Below, in pieces: positions 8,202 to 15,899 of a DNA stretch of 16,711 bases. The position numbers and the translations under genes are program-made. The stretch comes from an uncultured Flavobacteriales bacterium (GTDB lineage Bacteria > Bacteroidota > Bacteroidia > Flavobacteriales > CALTNV01): NCBI GenBank assembly GCA_943845485.1, contig CALTNV010000155.1:1-16711 (forward strand), written 5' to 3'. The first letter of the stretch is position 1. The number at the start of each line of letters is the position of its first letter. The notes beneath the pieces are model-generated. The model was not told the DNA's origin. It saw only the letters and a list, made by a program, of their open reading frames with translations, and made no database searches.

Positions 8202-8630
8202 TTAATAATATCGGCACGTTTTTTTTTTAATGTCTTTTGAATTAACTGTATAACCTTGATAACCTTTTATAGCCAAGTCACCAAAAAAACGTTTATATTG
8301 ACCATCTATATAAACTATAAGCGCACTTGTTGGGCTGTAAGTATTTGTGTCTTTGAAGTAAATAGGTACACCAATACCAATACTTAAACCTATATCTTTA
8401 TAATTAAAACCTAAACCTAATGAAAGTTTATTGTTTGTTTCATATTTAAAACTAGGATTACCATCACCTTTTAATTTTATAAAAAAAGGAGAAGTACTAT
8501 GTGCAACTCTACCATGTAAACTAAAATTTGGAATTCTGATAAAAGGAAGGGAATCATCAATCTTTTTTTCTTGGGAAAAAAGAAATAAGCTACTTAATGA
8601 GATAATTATAAGTAAAAATAATTTATTCAA
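8202..8630 (-). CDS. DUF4421-like protein, N-terminal part with signal peptide
   Basis: As written this frame encodes 142 residues: a signal peptide with likely cleavage near residue 19-20, then the first strands of the barrel. Everything through K137 belongs to the family. The last five residues (TCRYY) are out-of-frame and arise from the A10 run at 8219-8228. The start is TTG at 8628-8630. tsaD lies upstream on the same strand, 58 bases away, with an inverted repeat between them. Confidence 0.7.
   Translation of the reverse strand: MNKLFLLIIISLSSLFLFSQEKKIDDSLPFIRIPNFSLHGRVAHSTSPFFIKLKGDGNPSFKYETNNKLSLGLGFNYKDIGLSIGIGVPIYFKDTNTYSPTSALIVYIDGQYKRFFGDLAIKGYQGYTVNSKDIKKKTCRYY
8219..8228 (-). 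repeat. A10 homopolymer at the frameshift
   Basis: Ten consecutive A (T on the forward strand) encode K135-K137 plus one base. A length of 9 or 12 keeps the DUF4421-like gene open across the junction. Lengths of 10 or 11 close it within a few codons. Such a tract can slip during replication, during transcription or in sequencing. Confidence 0.85.
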
Positions 8631-8663
8631 TTGTTATTATTTAGATGAATCTACTTCTAATTT

Positions 8664-8698
8664 AATAAATTAGGACTTTTTTTCATTCCTAATTTATT
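8664..8698 (-). repeat. 12-bp inverted repeat over the tsaD stop, possible terminator/attenuator
   Basis: The arms AATAAATTAGGA (8664-8675) and TCCTAATTTATT (8687-8698) pair perfectly around an 11-base loop. The right arm overlaps the final codons and TAG stop of tsaD. Downstream on the tsaD strand there is no U-tract, so intrinsic termination is doubtful. It may dampen read-through into the DUF4421-like gene or stabilise the tsaD 3' end. Confidence 0.5.
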
Positions 8699-9720
8699 TT
8701 AAATCTTGCATTAGGAGTAATCTCTTGTGTTACAAAGTCTTTTTTTAAATATTTATAATAACCAACAATCCCTATCATCGCAGCATTATCAGTACAATAT
8801 TCAATTTTAGGAATGTACAATTTAAATTTCTGTTTTTTAGATAGTTCCTTTAATACATTTCTTAATCCGCTATTAGCAGAAACACCTCCTGCAATTGCTA
8901 AGTGTTTTATTCCTGTATCCTTTAGTACTCTTTTAATTTTTCCTAATAAATGTTTTATAATAGCATTTTGGTAGGAGGCACATATGTCATTTAAATTGTT
9001 TTTTATAAAGTCTTTATCCTTCTTCATTTCCTTTTGTACAAAATATAATAAAGAAGTTTTTAAGCCACTAAAACTAAAATTAACACCTTCTATTCTAGGT
9101 TCAGGAAATGGAAATTTATCTTTGTTTCCTTTTGCTGCAGCTTTGTCAATTAATGGCCCCCCTGGGTATGGTAAACCTAGTGTTTTAGCAGCTTTATCAA
9201 AAGCTTCTCCTGCAGCATCGTCTATTGTTTCACCTATTAACTCAAAATCATAAGGAGAGTTTATTTTAACAATTTGAGTATGTCCCCCAGAAACGGTTAA
9301 GCATAAAAATGGAAATTCAGGGTTTTCGATATTATCTCCTTCAATAAAGTGAGCTAAAATATGACCTTCCATATGATTAACATCTATTAAAGGTAAATTT
9401 AATCCAAGAGCAAATGATTTTGCAAAAGAAGTGCCAACAATTAAGGATCCTAAAAGTCCCGGTCCTCTTGTAAATGCTAAAGCATCAATATCACTAATGT
9501 TTATTTTGGCATCTTTTATTGCTTTATCAACAACAGGAATAATATTTTTTTGGTGAGCTCTTGATGCTAATTCAGGAACAACACCACCATATTCTTCATG
9601 AATTACTTGATTTGCTGTGATATTAGATAAAACTTTTCTATCTTTTAGCACAGCTGCAGAAGTATCATCACACGATGATTCTATTGCTAAAATTGTAACT
9701 TCGTTTGAGAGAATATTCAT
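8689..9720 (-). CDS. tsaD: tRNA t6A37 threonylcarbamoyltransferase subunit TsaD
   Basis: TsaD transfers the threonylcarbamoyl group from threonylcarbamoyl-AMP to A37 of ANN-decoding tRNAs, working with TsaB and TsaE in the cytoplasm. The 343 residues are full length for the family. An ASKHA nucleotide-binding start ESSCDDTS (14-21) is followed by the metal-binding histidines H116 and H120 in NHMEGHILAHF, a VSGGHTQIV loop, and the late metal-ligand motif YCTDNAAMIG. The ATG at 9720 gives the expected start just before ILAIESS. It is divergent from tamB with a 77-base gap, an arrangement I recall as common in Flavobacteriia. Confidence 0.97.
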   Translation of the reverse strand: MNILSNEVTILAIESSCDDTSAAVLKDRKVLSNITANQVIHEEYGGVVPELASRAHQKNIIPVVDKAIKDAKINISDIDALAFTRGPGLLGSLIVGTSFAKSFALGLNLPLIDVNHMEGHILAHFIEGDNIENPEFPFLCLTVSGGHTQIVKINSPYDFELIGETIDDAAGEAFDKAAKTLGLPYPGGPLIDKAAAKGNKDKFPFPEPRIEGVNFSFSGLKTSLLYFVQKEMKKDKDFIKNNLNDICASYQNAIIKHLLGKIKRVLKDTGIKHLAIAGGVSANSGLRNVLKELSKKQKFKLYIPKIEYCTDNAAMIGIVGYYKYLKKDFVTQEITPNARFKIN

Positions 9721-9739
9721 AAATTTGTTTTATAAATTA

Positions 9740-9775
9740 CAAAACTATTAAAAAATACATCAACATAGTAGCAAA
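9740..9775 (-). promoter_or_regulatory. Candidate Bacteroidota-type promoter for tsaD
   Basis: On the reverse strand TAGTTTTG (forward 9740-9747) fits the -7 consensus TAnnTTTG, and a TTTG (forward 9772-9775) lies 24 bases upstream, slightly wide for the usual -33 spacing. The leader before the tsaD ATG would be about 15 bases. On the forward strand TAAATTTG at 9720-9727 also fits a -7 element for tamB, but it lacks a well-spaced -33 element. Confidence 0.4.
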
Positions 9776-9797
9776 CACATTAGTTTTAATTACCGAT

Positions 9798-12700
9798 ATG
9801 GTAATGTTTTTGTTGTTTTTAATGTTATCAATTATATATGTTCCTTCATTTCAAAAATCAATATCTAACTACGTATTAAATAAAGTAATATTAGATAAGT
9901 CTTGTGGAGAGATTAGTTATTCCAAATTATATATTTCTCCTAGTTTGGAAATTAATATCAATGATATCCTTGTGTTAGATTGTGATAACGATACTGTTGC
10001 TTCAGTTGATGAAATTATAGTTGATATAAACCTTTTAAAGACAAAAAATAATTTTTTTAAAATAGATGATATTTTTATTGTTTCTCCCTCTCTTTACTAT
10101 AATATAGATACTTTAGGAGTTTCAAATATTGATTGGTTAATTGATGTTTTCCCATCTTCATCCAGTAAAAGTAAATTTAGTTTAAATATTGAAAATTATC
10201 ACTTAACTGATGGGCTTTTTAAAATTAATGACTTTAGATATAGTAAAGTAAAAAATACAGGACTAATTGATTATAATCACCTTAAAATTTCAAATTTTAA
10301 TTTATCTGGAAATGAACTGTCAATTAGGAATGCCGAAGTAACAACATTTATTGACTCTTTATCTTTTAATGAACAGTCAGGATTTACTTTATCTAAATTA
10401 TCTAGCAATGTTTTGTTTTCTGATTCTAACATAGTATTAACATCAACTAATATTAAAACATTAAAATCAGATATATCTATTGATTTATCCTATAAATTTA
10501 ATTCCTTTAATGATTTTCAAGATTTCAATCATAAAGTATATTCTAATTATAAAATAAAACCTTCTTTGGTTTACGGTGCTGATATTTCATATTTTACTTC
10601 TACTTTAAAAGGGTTTGAAGAAGTTATAAAAGTATCAGGCTTAGTTGAAGGCTATACGAATAATTTAAATGCAGATAATTTATTGTTAAAATGGAATGAT
10701 AATACTGTTGTTTCAACATCTTTTGCCTTTAGAGATTTAGTAGAAGACACCCGAGTTTTGAAGTTTAATATTCATTCTATTAATTCTACTTTCAACGAGT
10801 TAAATAGTTTTCCTATGTATCCATTCTCCTCAAAGGAAACATTACCTCTTTCTTTTGTTGATTTTAAAAGAGTAGATAAAAGAGTTATAAATGTTAAAGG
10901 TGATTTAACTATTAAGTCAGGAGAAGTTGATATGCTTCTTTATTTTAATCAAGGAGAAAAGTTAATCAGTGAATTAGAGTTGAAAATTAAAAATAATAAA
11001 GTTACTATTGTTGATGGTGAGATTAAAGCAATTAATTTTCCTTTGTATTATATCAAAGATATTCCTAAAAATATTTTTAATAATGTCTCCTCTAACATTA
11101 ATTTCCATACCGAAGTTTCATCATTTAGTGATATTGAAATTTATGTCAAAGGAGCTATTAGTTCTATAGATATTTACAACAATAAATTTTCTAATATTAC
11201 ATTAGATGGAAAGTTAAAAGGAAGTTCTTTCGATGGGATTGTACATTCAAAAGATTCTCTACTTCTTTTTGATTATAAAGGGTTATTAGATTTTAATGAT
11301 GAAAAACCGATCTATAATCTTTCTTTAAATTTAGATAGATTTAAAATTCAAGATTTAAAATTACCTGAGGTATTAAGGATACCACTATTAGATTTGTCTT
11401 TTAAATCTAATTTTATAACAGAAAAAAATAGTGAACATTTGGTTACAGATTCATTTGATTTTGATTCACTAAATCTCCAATTAAGAGATTCTAGTTCAAT
11501 ATATGTAGGTAAGGTTAATTTCAAAAACCAATATGATAAGAATGATAATAGTAGTTCACTAGCATTAAATTCTGATATGATAAATGCAAAAATAAAAGGT
11601 GAATTTGATTTTAACTCTATTACAAAATCTTTTCAAAAATATGAACAGATTATTTTAAAAGATAAAGCTTATAAAGCTTATTCTGATTCGAGTTTAGTTT
11701 TTGAATATGAACTTAATGTTATAAAGGGAAGAGAGATAAACAAAATAAGTGAGAATCAAATTACAATTTCAGATTCATCTTATTTAAAGGGTTATGTTGA
11801 TGGATTAAATGATAAAGAAGAAATTATTTTAATTTCTGACTCCATAGGTTTTGGAAAATTATTAATTGATAGTGTTGATTTTCATTTAGTGAAAAATAAA
11901 TCCAATTTAGATTTTATGTTTTATGCAAATTCATTATTACTTAATAAAAATGAAAATTTAGCACCATTTAAAAAAATAAATATTGATGCTGATTTTAATC
12001 CGAAAGAAGCAAGGTTTTATTTAGATTGGTATAATGGAGCTAATTATAATGGGAAAATAAATTTAAATGCAGATATAAGTAATTACAGTAAATATAGCGT
12101 AAGGTTAGATTCTTCTGAAATTAATTTAGGAGCATATAATTGGGTGGTTGATCCTGAATCTGTTTTTTCTTTTGAGGATAATAACCTGTTTTTTGAAAGG
12201 GTATCAATATCAACAAGAGAAAACCAAGAGATTCGATTTAATGGTTCTTTTTACAGCAAGCAAAGTAAATATAAGGATACTTTGTTAATGAGTTTTAATA
12301 ATATAAATCTTTCTCAGTTTGATAATTTATTATCAAATACTACGAAATTGGAAGGTTATTTTACTGGAGAATTAATTACTGATAACCTTTTTTTTCCTAA
12401 ACAATCATCAATTTATAGCATTAAAGCAGAATTAGATAGTTTAAGTTTAAATACTAGAAATGTAGGAGAAGTTGATTTGTTAGCTTTTTGGGACTCTAAT
12501 CAAGAGTTATTTTCAGTTTCAGGTAGTGCAGAGCACAATTTATTTAATTCAGTACTTTACTATGGAACTATTGATATTTATGATGATATAAATCAATTAA
12601 ATATTAAATCAACTTTAAAAGAATTTGATATAAGTATTATAGATCCCTATTTGTCTGATGAATTATTCCTACATAAAGCAAACTTAAAAGGAGATATCCA

Positions 12701-14234
12701 TATTACTGGTACAATGGCATCTCCTATATTAAATGGGGATTTAATAATAGAGCAAGGTGTTATTGAAATTGCTAAATTTAAAGTACCATATAAGTTTTCA
12801 GGAGGGTTATCTTTTTCTCAAAATAAAATATATTGGAACAAATTAACTTTAATTGATGATGATGATAATATTGCATATTGTAGTGGAACATTAAGTCATA
12901 ATGGATTTGAAAATTTTAATTTGGATTTAAATATTAACTCTGAATACTTAAAGCTTTTTAATAATACACAAAAGGATTTTAACTATTTCTATGGCTTAGG
13001 ATATATTAATGCAGATGTAAATTTAAAAACATTGGGAGAATCATTTTTACTCTCTGGAGATATTAAAACACTGAAAAATTCAAAAATTACTATACCAATT
13101 GATTATGTTGATGAAGTTGCTAAGGCTAACTTTATTACATTTATTGATGAGGACAGTGAACTTAATAAAGAAGTGCCAATACAAAAAAACATAGAAGATA
13201 ATTTCTTTTTAATTGATTTAAATATTGATGTAACTCCAGATGCAAAAATTGATTTGATTTATGATGATCAAACGAATGAAAGAATAAAAGGTTCAGCTAG
13301 TGGTAATTTAACTATTAAGTTAACAAAGTCATCTGAGTTTTTACTTTTTGGAACGTTGAAGGTAGTGTCGGCAGATTTTATGTTCTCTTTTCAAAATTTT
13401 ATAAATAAAAAATTTGAAGTTCAACCTGGTGGAACAATTTCTTGGGATGGAGATGTTTTAAATGGAAAAATAAATTTAACGTCCATTTATAAAATTAAAA
13501 CATCATTAAAAGAGTTATCTCCTTATTTTTCTTCCAGTGATGATGAAATTCCTGATGTTTATAAACAAAGTGCCACTGTAGAATGTCTATTAACATTAAG
13601 TAAGAGTTTAATACAACCAGAGATTAAATTTGATATTAATTTTGAAAATCCGAGTTTAATAGATCCTGAAGTTAAATCATCCTTAGAAGCATTAATATCA
13701 ACTGAGCAAGATTTAAATCTACAGTTTTTTTCATTGTTGATGTTAAATAAATTTTGGCCAAAATTTTCTAGTGAAGAATCTTCTGGTTTTGTTGGAAGTA
13801 CAAGTAGTGAACTAATATCAAATCAGTTGTCAAATTGGTTATCTGGAATTAGTGATGAAGTTGATTTTAATGTAAAATATCAACCAGGAAGTACAGGAAC
13901 AGAGGAGTTTCAATTTGGTTTTGAAACAGAAGTGCTTGATGATAGGCTTGTTATAAAAGGAACTGCTGGATATGCCACTACAGAAACTGGATCTTCAGTT
14001 CAACAGCAAAATATTATAGGAGATTTTATTCTTGAATATAAAATTTCTGAAGATGGAAGCTTTAGAGTGAAAGCCTTTAACTTAACAGATGAATATAATT
14101 CTATATCATCAATTAACAACTCTCCATATATACAAGGTGTTGGGTTGTATTATCAAGAGGGGTTTGATAATTTAGGTGATCTAAGAGCTGTAAAAACAAT
14201 TAAAAGATGGTTTAAAATTTCTAGTAAAAAATAA
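9798..14234 (+). CDS. tamB: TamB-family translocation/assembly (inter-membrane lipid transport) protein
   Basis: A 1478-residue AsmA/TamB-like protein expected to span from inner to outer membrane as a long hydrophobic beta-groove, linked in other bacteria to outer-membrane protein assembly and phospholipid transport. It has a single N-terminal membrane helix (about residues 2-15, MFLLFLMLSIIYVP), a very long run of short alternating strands rich in S, N, D, I and L, and a C-terminal TamB (DUF490) domain over roughly the last 400 residues, including GDIHITGTMASPILNGDLII (about 970-990) and LEYKISEDGSFRVKAF near the end. No ATG, GTG or TTG lies in frame between the stop at 9720 and 9798, so the start is ATG 9798 or 9804. 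No TamA-like partner is in the window. Confidence 0.93.
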   Translation: MVMFLLFLMLSIIYVPSFQKSISNYVLNKVILDKSCGEISYSKLYISPSLEININDILVLDCDNDTVASVDEIIVDINLLKTKNNFFKIDDIFIVSPSLYYNIDTLGVSNIDWLIDVFPSSSSKSKFSLNIENYHLTDGLFKINDFRYSKVKNTGLIDYNHLKISNFNLSGNELSIRNAEVTTFIDSLSFNEQSGFTLSKLSSNVLFSDSNIVLTSTNIKTLKSDISIDLSYKFNSFNDFQDFNHKVYSNYKIKPSLVYGADISYFTSTLKGFEEVIKVSGLVEGYTNNLNADNLLLKWNDNTVVSTSFAFRDLVEDTRVLKFNIHSINSTFNELNSFPMYPFSSKETLPLSFVDFKRVDKRVINVKGDLTIKSGEVDMLLYFNQGEKLISELELKIKNNKVTIVDGEIKAINFPLYYIKDIPKNIFNNVSSNINFHTEVSSFSDIEIYVKGAISSIDIYNNKFSNITLDGKLKGSSFDGIVHSKDSLLLFDYKGLLDFNDEKPIYNLSLNLDRFKIQDLKLPEVLRIPLLDLSFKSNFITEKNSEHLVTDSFDFDSLNLQLRDSSSIYVGKVNFKNQYDKNDNSSSLALNSDMINAKIKGEFDFNSITKSFQKYEQIILKDKAYKAYSDSSLVFEYELNVIKGREINKISENQITISDSSYLKGYVDGLNDKEEIILISDSIGFGKLLIDSVDFHLVKNKSNLDFMFYANSLLLNKNENLAPFKKINIDADFNPKEARFYLDWYNGANYNGKINLNADISNYSKYSVRLDSSEINLGAYNWVVDPESVFSFEDNNLFFERVSISTRENQEIRFNGSFYSKQSKYKDTLLMSFNNINLSQFDNLLSNTTKLEGYFTGELITDNLFFPKQSSIYSIKAELDSLSLNTRNVGEVDLLAFWDSNQELFSVSGSAEHNLFNSVLYYGTIDIYDDINQLNIKSTLKEFDISIIDPYLSDELFLHKANLKGDIHITGTMASPILNGDLIIEQGVIEIAKFKVPYKFSGGLSFSQNKIYWNKLTLIDDDDNIAYCSGTLSHNGFENFNLDLNINSEYLKLFNNTQKDFNYFYGLGYINADVNLKTLGESFLLSGDIKTLKNSKITIPIDYVDEVAKANFITFIDEDSELNKEVPIQKNIEDNFFLIDLNIDVTPDAKIDLIYDDQTNERIKGSASGNLTIKLTKSSEFLLFGTLKVVSADFMFSFQNFINKKFEVQPGGTISWDGDVLNGKINLTSIYKIKTSLKELSPYFSSSDDEIPDVYKQSATVECLLTLSKSLIQPEIKFDINFENPSLIDPEVKSSLEALISTEQDLNLQFFSLLMLNKFWPKFSSEESSGFVGSTSSELISNQLSNWLSGISDEVDFNVKYQPGSTGTEEFQFGFETEVLDDRLVIKGTAGYATTETGSSVQQQNIIGDFILEYKISEDGSFRVKAFNLTDEYNSISSINNSPYIQGVGLYYQEGFDNLGDLRAVKTIKRWFKISSKK

Positions 14235-14261
14235 AAAGAGATGATTTTATCATCTCTTTTT
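14233..14261. terminator. Bidirectional hairpin terminator between tamB and the DUF2795-like gene
   Basis: Arms of 13 bases (14233-14245 and 14249-14261) pair perfectly around a TTT loop. The stem begins AAAAAGAGATGAT and ends in a T run, so it has an A-tract on one side and a T-tract on the other and can terminate both strands. It starts at the second base of the tamB stop and ends one base before the convergent gene's stop codon. Confidence 0.92.
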
Positions 14262-14262
14262 A

Positions 14263-14484
14263 TTAATATTCATCTTCATTAAAGAAGAAGTCATCTTTTG
14301 TTGGGTAGTCAGGCCATATTTCTTCTATGGTTTCGTACATCTCACCCTCATCTTCAATTTCTTGTAAGTTCTCAGTAACTTCTAAAGGAGAACCATTTCT
14401 CATAGCGTAATCTATCAATTCCTCTTTTGTAGCAGGCCATGGTGCATCTTCTAGATGAGAAGCTAATTCAAGTGTCCAATACAT
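14263..14484 (-). CDS. DUF2795-like small acidic protein
   Basis: The 73 residues look like the Bacteroidota version of the small DUF2795 family, of unknown function. It begins MYWTLELASHLEDAPWPATK, continues with a helical segment EELIDYAMRNGSPLEVTENL, and ends in an acidic, aromatic tail (DYPTKDDFFFNEDEY). There is no signal peptide, membrane segment or cysteine. It is probably cytoplasmic. It stands alone between a strong terminator and its own promoter, which argues that it is a real, independently expressed gene and not a chance frame. Confidence 0.85.
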   Translation of the reverse strand: MYWTLELASHLEDAPWPATKEELIDYAMRNGSPLEVTENLQEIEDEGEMYETIEEIWPDYPTKDDFFFNEDEY

Positions 14485-14517
14485 ATATTATATGATTTAA
14501 TTTTTTTAAAACTTACG

Positions 14518-14548
14518 CAAAAGTAAACTATTTAGTTGCAAAAGCAAA
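14518..14548 (-). promoter_or_regulatory. Bacteroidota-type -33/-7 promoter for the DUF2795-like gene
   Basis: Reverse-strand TTTG (forward 14545-14548), 19 bases, then TACTTTTG (forward 14518-14525) match the primary sigma consensus of Bacteroidota (TTTG, 17-23 bases, TAnnTTTG). Transcription would begin near 14511-14513, giving a leader of about 27 bases before the ATG at 14484. This is the best promoter match I found in the window. Confidence 0.75.
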
Positions 14549-14559
14549 TAAATGAAAAG

Positions 14560-15111
14560 TTATTTTTTGGGTATCCAAGGGGTTTCTTTTATATCTAATT
14601 TAAAAGCCATATATCTTGATAAAACAAAAATATAATCTGATAAACGATTAATATATTTTAATATAATTGGAGAAACCTCTATTTGGTTTGAAATTGTAAC
14701 AATTCTTCTTTCAGCTCTTCTGCAAATACATCTTGCAATATGTAGATGAGAAATTAATTTGTGTCCACCAGGTAGAACAAAAAACTTCATAGGTTCTAAT
14801 TTAGACTCTAAAATATCTATTTCAGATTCAATATTATCTATCATTTGTTCAGTTATTTGAGGTAACTTCATTTTGTTTTTTTCTTTAGATTCTGCCAATA
14901 AAGATCCTATTACAAAAAGATCATTTTGAACAGATATGATAAAGTCTTTTTCGTGAGATTGAATTTGATTATAGTCTCTAACTAACCCTAGGTAGGAGTT
15001 TAATTCGTCAACAGTACCATAAGCTTCAATTTGTGCTTCATCTTTATATACCTTTTCGCCACCGATTAACGATGTTTTACCTTTATCTCCTGTTTTAGTA
15101 TAAACTTTCAT
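14560..15111 (-). CDS. PduO-type cob(I)alamin adenosyltransferase
   Basis: Transfers the adenosyl group of ATP to cob(I)alamin, making the coenzyme B12 used by enzymes such as methylmalonyl-CoA mutase. The 183-residue protein is a full PduO/ATR domain, active as a trimer. The N-terminal ATP-binding loop is TKTGDKGKTSLIGG (5-18), followed by EAYGTVDELNSYLG, the FVLPGG turn (111-116), ARCICRRAERR (126-136) and YINRLSDYIF (153-162), all family hallmarks. The start lies two bases after the stop of the methyltransferase gene, so the two are almost certainly co-transcribed. No B12 riboswitch is visible in front of it. Confidence 0.95.
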   Translation of the reverse strand: MKVYTKTGDKGKTSLIGGEKVYKDEAQIEAYGTVDELNSYLGLVRDYNQIQSHEKDFIISVQNDLFVIGSLLAESKEKNKMKLPQITEQMIDNIESEIDILESKLEPMKFFVLPGGHKLISHLHIARCICRRAERRIVTISNQIEVSPIILKYINRLSDYIFVLSRYMAFKLDIKETPWIPKK

Positions 15112-15113
15112 TT

Positions 15114-15899
15114 TTAATATTTTATAACAAAATTTTGTTTTGTGTAAGCTTTGTTTTTAAAAACTAAACCCATTTTAAATAAGTCAATAGTAATTGTAAT
15201 ATCTTCATTTAATTTAATATCATTCCACGCTTTTGTCATTCCTTTACTCCAATATATATCATCAATAATAATAACTCCATTTGTGCTTAGTTTTGATAAA
15301 CAAAGTTTAAAATAGTTTAATGTAGCTTCATAAGTATGATTTCCATCTATATATATTAAATCAAATGATTTTTGCTGATTTAGAGTATCGATGAGTGTAT
15401 CATCAAAATTTCCTTTTATAGAAATAATATTTGGGATTTTAATATCTGAAAATAGTTGATTAGCAATTTTATGAATTGAGTTATCTCCCTCTATTGTGTA
15501 TACTGGTGTATTTTTATTTTGTAGGGCAAGATATGATGTTGTTATCCCTAAACTAGTTCCAATTTCAATTTTATTTTTAGCATTAATAAAATTGGCAAGT
15601 CTAAATAGTAATTCACAATATTTTTTAGGTGCCAAACTTGTTTTAGCAATATTTTTTAAGGATCGGGTTGTATTTTTAGTGTTTTTTGAACCAGCACCTA
15701 AGTCATTGATTTCTATAAGTCTTTTTTGTAATAAAAATCTATTCCTATATGCTTCAATAAGCTCAAATTTGTAAAACATAATTGTTTTATCAAATACATC
15801 ATTTATTATACTAAATACAAAGGGGGAATGTATATCATAAGCCGTTTTAGCTTTAAACTTATAATTTATATAATATTTTATTAAATGAAAATTAACCAT
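15114..15899 (-). CDS. Class I SAM-dependent methyltransferase (O-methyltransferase-like)
   Basis: The 261 residues hold a Rossmann-type methyltransferase fold: motif I is IEIGTSLGITTSYLA (about 111-125), the acidic loop is VYTIEGD, and DLIYIDGNHTYEA with VIIIDDIYWSKGM form the motif IV/V strand region. The N-terminal IHSPFVF (23-29) is a marker I associate with an uncharacterised Bacteroidota subgroup. The substrate cannot be read from the sequence. The YIDGNHTY pattern resembles class I O-methyltransferases of the CmcI/catechol type. There is no signal peptide. The ATG overlaps by one base the stop of the upstream M23-type gene (TAATG). Confidence 0.88.
   Translation of the reverse strand: MVNFHLIKYYINYKFKAKTAYDIHSPFVFSIINDVFDKTIMFYKFELIEAYRNRFLLQKRLIEINDLGAGSKNTKNTTRSLKNIAKTSLAPKKYCELLFRLANFINAKNKIEIGTSLGITTSYLALQNKNTPVYTIEGDNSIHKIANQLFSDIKIPNIISIKGNFDDTLIDTLNQQKSFDLIYIDGNHTYEATLNYFKLCLSKLSTNGVIIIDDIYWSKGMTKAWNDIKLNEDITITIDLFKMGLVFKNKAYTKQNFVIKY

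Larger units (their letters stand above)
7685..8630 (-). pseudogene. DUF4421-like outer membrane protein, one gene split by a frameshift
   Basis: Two adjacent reading frames are halves of one protein. The first (TTG start at 8630) has a signal peptide, MNKLFLLIIISLSSLFLFSQ, then alternating strands such as LSLGLGFNYKDIGLSIGIGVPIYF, and stops at residue 142 just after an A10 run. Removing one A (nine instead of ten) continues the frame as KKKRADIIKISTIANIRFKFNNDYNY straight into the second half, giving about 314 residues ending in ILKIGHRF, a typical beta-barrel C-terminus (aromatic last residue). The pattern resembles the Bacteroidota family DUF4421, of unknown function. The gene may be truly inactive, phase variable, or intact with a sequencing error. 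The upstream codon in frame is a stop, so TTG is the only usable start for the signal peptide. Confidence 0.8.

Noticed and set aside
8984..9253. Forward frame of 89 codons inside tsaD
   Set aside because: It is antisense to conserved tsaD and has no independent signals. It is a shadow frame.
9720..9797. Upstream extension of tamB into the tsaD-tamB gap
   Set aside because: The frame is open but contains no ATG, GTG or TTG. The membrane helix already begins at 9798.
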